From Leptidea sinapis (taxonomy: Eukaryota > Arthropoda > Insecta > Lepidoptera > Pieridae), in the NCBI RefSeq assembly GCF_905404315.1, contig NC_066268.1, forward strand, positions 13,988,001 to 14,052,000: DNA of 64,000 bases, written 5' to 3'. Shown here piece after piece: positions 59,040 through 64,000 of the stretch. The notes under the pieces are model-generated. The model had not been told where the DNA came from and ran no database searches. It worked only from the letters and a program-made list of their open reading frames with translations. Position 1 is the first letter of the stretch; every line of letters begins with the position of its first letter. The position numbers were made by a program, and so were the translations under genes.

Positions 59040-59300
59040 TAAAAAAAAATATTGACACACTTTTTTTAACACAAGTTATCATGTCCCAAATTAGGCATAT
59101 AGAGCCTGTGTTATGGGTTGCAAGACAACGATATATTTAATATAGTTACTTAAAAATACATAAATACATATAAACATCCATGACTCGGAAAGAAACATTC
59201 TCACTCATCATATAAATGCTGGCACCTACCGGGATTCGAACCCGGACCTCTAGCTTATTAGGTAGGATCTCTAACACTAATATTACCTCTTACATCACTA
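59040..59300 (-). mobile_element. tRNA-derived SINE, uninterrupted copy
   Basis: In reverse complement it shows box B GGTTCGAATCC (59232-59242), then ATTTATATGATGAGTGAGAA, TTTCCGAGTCATGGATGTTT, AATATATCGTTGTCTTGCAA and a GTGTGTCAATA end. It is the same family as 33968-34545, but with both halves contiguous. Confidence 0.85.
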
Positions 59301-60164
59301 TATAACTAGCAAATACTCGTATGATGAGCAAGGTAAAACAGCTTGACAACCCTGCGGGAGTGTTATCTTCAGCCGGCTGGCCCGGTCGCTAGTCGTTGTT
59401 GGATCAATACCGGATAGCCAGGAATGGATTATCCGGACCAGATTCTGCAAAGCTCAACTCGTTTTATTTTCTTGCCATTTAACTATGAGGTTATTTCTAT
59501 ACCAACTATACTTATTTAATTTTTAATCATTCATATTCAACATAACGATAAAATCTTAACATACCAACATTCATTTACGCTTACTTACAGAGGTAGCAAA
59601 AATGACGGAATTTCTCTATCCTCTCCCTTCTCCTTTCTTCTATACTCTCCTCTCTTCTTCCCTCTAATTTCTTGTCTGTAATTCCAATTGTCAACCCTTT
59701 CAGGCTAGCCCAATTATTCTCGGTACTGTTGACTTGCCCTTTTTCACTAAGTCCCCAATTCGAGAAATTTAATTTTCAATTCTTTTACGTCCACTCTATA
59801 TATTTGTTCAGTCAATTTACTTCCACGCATCAACTCTTCAACCCCAAACCGTTGTATTCTCAATATCTCCCACGATTTCTTATAACCTCTCCCATATCTC
59901 TGATTTCAATGATTAATCTCCTGGAGAGAAAAAATATTCGCACTTTAAAGCATACGGCCTCGGATTTTGAACACTGGCTGGTTAGCAAAAACATTTATTT
60001 TACGAGAAATGTAGATACATAAATTTATCACTGTAAAGGTAGAGACAAGTTTAGAATACACTTCTGTTTTTGTTTTATTTATTACTCCTCTCATTGGTTA
60101 AGATTTTCACGATCGCTTTTGACAAATTATTAATTTTTTTATATAATATAATCTTTTTATTATG

Positions 60165-60262
60165 AGCCTTACAACGCCTGCCAGCTGTATACAGCGCGGT
60201 ATAACAGCGCTGGGACGTGACCCGAAAGGTGCAGGTTCGAAGCCCGCATCTTCCATAAATTT
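60165..60262 (+). repeat. tRNA-derived fragment
   Basis: It has a box B-like GGTTCGAAGCC at 60234-60244 inside GTGCAGGTTCGAAGCCCGCA, preceded by ACAGCGCGGTATAACAGCGC, which can form a stem. No clear box A or full cloverleaf is visible. It is probably a SINE head or tRNA pseudogene, 310 bp before a senseless exon. Confidence 0.4.
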
Positions 60263-60570
60263 AAGTACAAATTAAATTTGTATATATTTTTATATAATAT
60301 ATTATTTATAAAATATCATATTTCTTTAGTAAAAAATGCTTTGTAAGAGTTGAAATGGCACAGGAAAAGAACAAGCCCTTTTTATTGTTTCTAATAATAA
60401 CTGGACAGAAGGTTTTTTAAATCAAATTAAAAAAAAAATATTAAGATATGTTCAAACAGAAAATATAGCAAATAATCTTCACATTGATTTAATATTTATG
60501 TATTTTTTTATATTTATCGTCAAAGAGTTTTTATTACTTCAAGTTTTAAAAATGTATATTTTGTCAACAG

Positions 60571-60825
60571 GTGAAAAACCGCACAAATGTCAAGTATGCG
60601 GCAAAGCCTTCAGCCAAAGTTCGAACTTGATCACCCATTCCCGAAAACATACCGGCTTTAAGCCCTTCGCGTGTGAGTTGTGCGGAAGAGCCTTTCAACG
60701 AAAGGTGGACTTGCGGCGGCACCGGGAGACCCAGCATGCAGATATGCGGGCGCAGCATATGCCAGCCCATCCGGACGTGCATGCGATGCATACAGATATG
60801 CATTCTGTTGCCGAACACAGAATGG
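60571..60825 (+). CDS. sens: senseless/Gfi-1, exon with zinc fingers 5 and 6 and His/Met-rich tail
   Basis: The exon enters in phase 1 after TTGTCAACAG, completing the Gly of HTGEKP. Finger 5 is HKCQVCGKAFSQSSNLITH plus SRKH (60582-60650). Finger 6 is FACELCGRAFQRKVDLRRH plus RETQH (60666-60737). Both carry all zinc ligands and match the Gfi-1 pattern closely (SQSSNLITHSRKHTGFKPF, QRKVDLRRHRETQH). With finger 1 and finger 6 present the protein has six fingers like vertebrate Gfi-1; Drosophila Senseless is described with four. After finger 6 comes an unusual His/Met-rich stretch (ADMRAQHMPAHPDVHAMHTD, then MHSVAEHRM). The donor is AATGG|GTATGT, phase 1. Reading on into the intron would give a false C-terminus stopping at 60860. 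Confidence 0.95.
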
Positions 60826-61902
60826 GTATGTCGAATCGTATATTCTTAGAAAGCCTTTAACGTTAAGCAATATAATAGGTAATTATTTGGGATTGTAAAA
60901 GGATTGTTTTACAATTCACGTTTGCTTCAATATTATATAAATTATCAATATACAATAAAAAGTACAGGCAGAAGTGAAAAACTTGAACATTAACGATGTG
61001 CATTTTTTATTATTTTGGAATGGTTAGGGAATAATTTCGTACGAATTGCTCTTTTTATTAGAATTAAAGTACTAACATTTATGTGGTTAAATACAATATT
61101 CATTTATTGCGCTAATGTACACAAATTGACAATTTATATTACATAAAAAATTTAACACTTCAGAACTATTACAATAATTTTACACTAAAAACTTTATCTC
61201 TCAGAAAAAACGATTTTAATAATAATTTCAACGACTGTCTTACGAATTTTCGATCAGGCCACGTGTCCCGACGCAAATTTAACATTTATACCCATCCCAA
61301 GAAAAGTGCTCAACGCGGCTAAAGAAATTTTCACTATAAAAATAATTAAACTTGACAACAGGTAGAATAACAGTACTTATTGTTGAGGCTGACCTGCCCT
61401 GCCACTATTTCGTATAGAGTTTATGAGAGACCGTCTGTTTAGATATAATATTATTAAGAAGTAAACATTACTCAACTTTATAACGTATCCGAGTAGTAGT
61501 CATAACAAGTTTATGTTTGCTTAATATTCAAATATTTTTATTCAAAATAGGATAGAATATCTTTTATCGTCGTTAGTCAAAAACTACCACCCATTCCAAA
61601 AGGTATGCCTCAGTCCTGAGAAGAACGGGCGCAACAAACTCAGCGAGCTTCTTTTTTTTGTTAAAAATTGGTTACAATATAATATCGTACAATACAATTT
61701 ATTATTTAATGGGCGGTCGCTCAGTTCCCAATCTGTGGTATCATTAAGAAAGTAATTTTTGTTATAGTAACCTTTACCACACAAACGTTTTTTTACAATT
61801 ATTTTCTGGCGTTAAACATATTATAGCTATATACAAGCCCGTAGGTATATATGGAAATATTTATCGTCTCTTAGTAAATACTAAACTCTAATTTTTTTCC
61901 AG
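60826..61902 (+). other. senseless last intron, 1,077 bp, phase 1
   Basis: It is bounded by GTATGT and the pyrimidine-rich TTTTTTTCCAG. About 61520-61665 is a LINE family E 3' end on the minus strand (TGCCTCAGTCCTGAGAAGAA, GCGCAACAAACTCAGCGAGC on the plus strand). The stretch 61250-61320 (GGCCACGTGTCCCGACGCAA) is GC-richer with a CACGTG E-box. Nothing else is identifiable. Confidence 0.85.
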
Positions 61903-61991
61903 ATCTCCGACCACCTCACCCTGATCTTCGTCAGCCTGACTACAGGACCCTCAATACTTCTGTTCCTTCACTACAACCGCTTCCATCTTGA
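61903..61991 (+). CDS. sens: senseless/Gfi-1, terminal exon
   Basis: After the acceptor TTTTTTTCCAG the frame (phase 1) reads D-LRPPHPDLRQPDYRTLNTSV then PSLQPLPS and stops at TGA 61989-61991. This Pro-rich tail has no zinc finger and continues directly from the His/Met-rich stretch. The exon is short (89 bp) and assigned from splice signals, frame and coding character; the tail is not a conserved part of the family as I know it. With the secure upstream exons the assembled partial protein is 391 residues. Confidence 0.8.
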
Positions 61992-62912
61992 AGTTCAACA
62001 GCCTTCGCGCCCTGGCGCTAAGGCTTCTAAGAGATTTTACTTACCAAAGACAATTACTACGTCATAGCTACGCGATGTGATTGGTGATATATTATGTTAT
62101 TGCTTAATATTAGTAGTAGATAATTATACATTATGCTAAGAAAGCACTTAGAGTATTAAACCAAACGTTGACGGGTTCAAAGGGCGATTATATTTATAAA
62201 ATATAAAAAACCTAACTCAATATGTGTTTCTCACATCATAGATTATTTTGATGTGTTAATTATTTTGTTAATCAGTTCATATAGCTGGCTCTAGACTCAT
62301 TTAAGACTTATTTTACAATGCGTACATAATTCAACTGATATATAAAAAACAAAACTAAAAACTAGAATACTTCTTGCTATCGTATACGCTTAGGAATTAC
62401 ATAGCATGTGTAAAGGCATACTTAATATATTCTACAGCAACATACATTTAATAAGAAAACAGGTTTATTTGCATCTTTTTGGTCAATCACTTACTAATCC
62501 TAATATACTTACTAATCACGATTATATGAATAAAAGTGTATTAAACATCATTCAAATATCATTTAAAAAAAAGTCTCTATACACCCCAATTTAAGTTAAT
62601 TTATTTTATTAAGTAAGAATTGATTAATTTCTGTGCAGTATTACCACTTCTCCTTTTTATGGCAATTAAAAATTTTACCATAATATAATCCTAAACATGC
62701 ATACCACAATTTTATTCTTCACGTCCATTTGGTTACATACTCTAAATGTAACAGTAATAAAAACTTATAATAAGTCAGAAAAGAATATTATTACTAGGTT
62801 TAAACTATATCTAAAAGTCACTGTTCGTTCGTTTTCATAGAAAAGAGTAAATAATTATTGAATATTTATTTAAAGGAACGGCACAGAACCGTTTTTTATC
62901 ATCACTTAATAA

Positions 62913-62940
62913 CGCTAACTGTTAAAAATAACAGTTAGCG
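62913..62940. repeat. 12-bp perfect hairpin with AAAA loop
   Basis: CGCTAACTGTTA (62913-62924), AAAA, then the perfect complement TAACAGTTAGCG (62929-62940). AACTGTT/AACAGTT is also a Myb-type site, here doubled head to head. It lies about 150 bp after the likely poly(A) signal, so it may be a transcription-end structure, a binding site pair, or chance. Confidence 0.6.
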
Positions 62941-63567
62941 TGGTTACAACAGTTAAACGATACTCAATTATAATATAAGTATATATTTTAACATAATATA
63001 ATAATTATATTTATTGGTTTTGTTAACTTTGATAATTTTGTTTATTATTCAGCGTTGTAAAATGCAATCTATGTATATAGTAATTAAATTAGTTAGTTAA
63101 AAAAAAAACCGGATTGAATTCATTTATCGAAATGAAGAGTGGTATTGCCAATCTCTTGTATTCGCTCGCACTTAGGGGGAAGTATGCTTTCCATTTAACG
63201 GTGTTTGTTTTAATTAAAAAAATCGATCTTTTTTAAATAGTTATATTATTATCAATGGGTTACCAATTTAATAATAATTTAAGCTTTTGACGTACATCTG
63301 ATCTCTTATATCTAAGTGTAAGTAGACGTATATATAGTCTATTTCAAATAACTGCACATAGGAAATGAGGTACCCACTAATATTATAATATTATATTTTT
63401 ATATATTTAAATAACATTGGGTATTTTATATTATTCCAAAGACAAAACAAAATGAAAAATGCTTGGACTGAACAATTCATTCCAAAAAAAATATTCCATA
63501 CGTGCCATTCCACTGTATTACAATGAATAAGTAAGTATTATGCTTAATCACGGGCTAGTAAAAAAAT

Positions 63568-63886
63568 AAGGACTCCGTGTCGTCTTACATAATAGTGTAA
63601 CACCGAAACAAGCAGATAAATCGTGTAAATACATAGCTCCACGCTACTACAGGCCCATATGCGGCCATTATGTCGTCGTCTGTGAACGATCAGTTTGCGT
63701 CTCAATAAAATATTTTAAAAATGCCGTCGTGCGTTGTGAAAAAGTGTAAAAACGATATTATATAAGTATTTATGGCCATATATGATTATTTAAGGGAGAA
63801 AAAATTGTGTAACTGGTATACCCCGTAACCGCACACACACTAGCATAAAGGTGCCTCACTTGCTAATATCACGGCGCGGAGTCCTT
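63568..63886 (+). mobile_element. Short TIR element with THAP-like N-terminus
   Basis: AAGGACTCCG at 63568-63577 is repeated as its exact inverted complement CGGAGTCCTT at 63877-63886. Inside, an ATG at 63721 opens MPSCVVKKCKNDII and stops at 63765. The M-P-x-C-x4-C-K-N start is the signature of THAP domains, which occur in P-element and Kolobok transposases and in host genes. The element may be an internally deleted transposon keeping the first coding residues. Target duplications are not evident, so the boundaries are tentative. Confidence 0.4.
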
Positions 63887-64000
63887 CTTATATTATTGGT
63901 ATGACTACTTATAAAAAAATTAAAAAACGTACGCATTGCATTAGTGTAAAATAGTGTTATTTTTTACAGTTATTAGGTTGGATGGTTTTAACCTATTTAT

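Larger units (their letters stand above)
26371..60570 (+). other. 34.2 kb senseless intron between zinc fingers 4 and 5
   Basis: The donor is CAG|GTATGT and the acceptor TTGTCAACAG|GTGAAAAACC, phase 1. It contains LINE families A, B and C, SINEs, repeats F, G, J, K and L, MITE copy 4, an Fdh pseudogene fragment and a minus-strand cysteine-rich ORF, listed separately. Repeat-free GC-richer blocks stand out near 37.6, 38.8, 47.5, 49.5, 51.2, 55.9 and 56.7 kb. I see nothing identifiable in about 26460-28550, 28920-30150, 32240-33020, 35340-36060, 37710-38690, 40160-42390, 43000-43400, 43900-45070, 46690-47380, 48300-49400, 49700-51080, 52820-53480, 54100-54590 and 59300-60160, apart from simple AT-rich sequence. 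Confidence 0.9.
61992..64000 (+). other. senseless 3' UTR and downstream flank
   Basis: The 3' UTR begins after 61991. ATTAAA occurs near 62154, and a canonical AATAAA lies at 62756-62761, the most likely poly(A) signal. The rest is AT-rich with a hairpin at 62913-62940 and a TIR element at 63568-63886. I see no convincing gene between 62000 and 63560. Confidence 0.5.

Noticed and set aside
59613..59666. Long pyrimidine tract as a splice acceptor for an extra senseless exon
   Set aside because: The following frame (59672-60022) has no zinc-finger or Senseless character, and fingers 4 and 5 already join seamlessly without it.
60564..60870. Minus-strand and alternate-frame ORFs over the finger 5-6 exon
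   Set aside because: They are shadows of the GC-richer senseless coding exon.
1..64000. CRISPR array, rRNA or bacterial operon structure
   Set aside because: No regularly spaced short repeats, no rRNA core sequences, and gene structure is eukaryotic with long introns.

Overview
The window looks like nuclear DNA of a moth or butterfly. It is AT-rich and intron-rich, and it is crowded with relics of transposable elements whose 3' ends recur in lepidopteran genomes: LINE 3' ends, tRNA-derived SINEs, short TIR elements and mariner. There is no bacterial-style gene packing, no rRNA and no CRISPR array. Family names below come from reading motifs by eye. No database search was run.

One protein-coding gene dominates: a senseless/Gfi-1 zinc-finger transcription factor on the + strand. 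Four exons are secure: 25032-25680 (acidic, Pro/Ser-rich region, an FSVSALLRP motif, zinc finger 1 and half of finger 2), 26189-26370 (rest of finger 2, fingers 3 and 4), 60571-60825 (fingers 5 and 6 and a His/Met-rich tail) and 61903-61991 (C-terminus and stop). The splice phases join into one open frame with six C2H2 fingers. A 34.2 kb intron separates fingers 4 and 5. A phase-compatible candidate upstream coding exon lies at 7058-7177, 17.9 kb before the first secure exon. The start codon was not found and may lie outside the window.

The introns hold the rest. From 1 to 25 kb there are LINE 3' ends of several families, three of the four copies of a Harbinger-like MITE (one at the junction of a tandem duplication), a LINE reverse-transcriptase relic with an FADD motif, and a mariner relic broken up by other elements. 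The 26-60 kb intron carries many more repeats, a 3'-terminal fragment of the class III alcohol dehydrogenase gene (Fdh) lodged inside a SINE, several GC-richer repeat-free blocks that could be regulatory, and a 36-residue cysteine-rich ORF on the opposite strand (48168-48278) that resembles Cys-Gly sperm-tail peptides. Downstream of the senseless stop there is a hairpin and a short TIR element containing a THAP-like N-terminus.

The best candidates for something undescribed are the nested cysteine-rich ORF, the Fdh fragment inside a SINE, the THAP-bearing TIR element, and the regulatory content of the very large intron that splits the zinc-finger domain.
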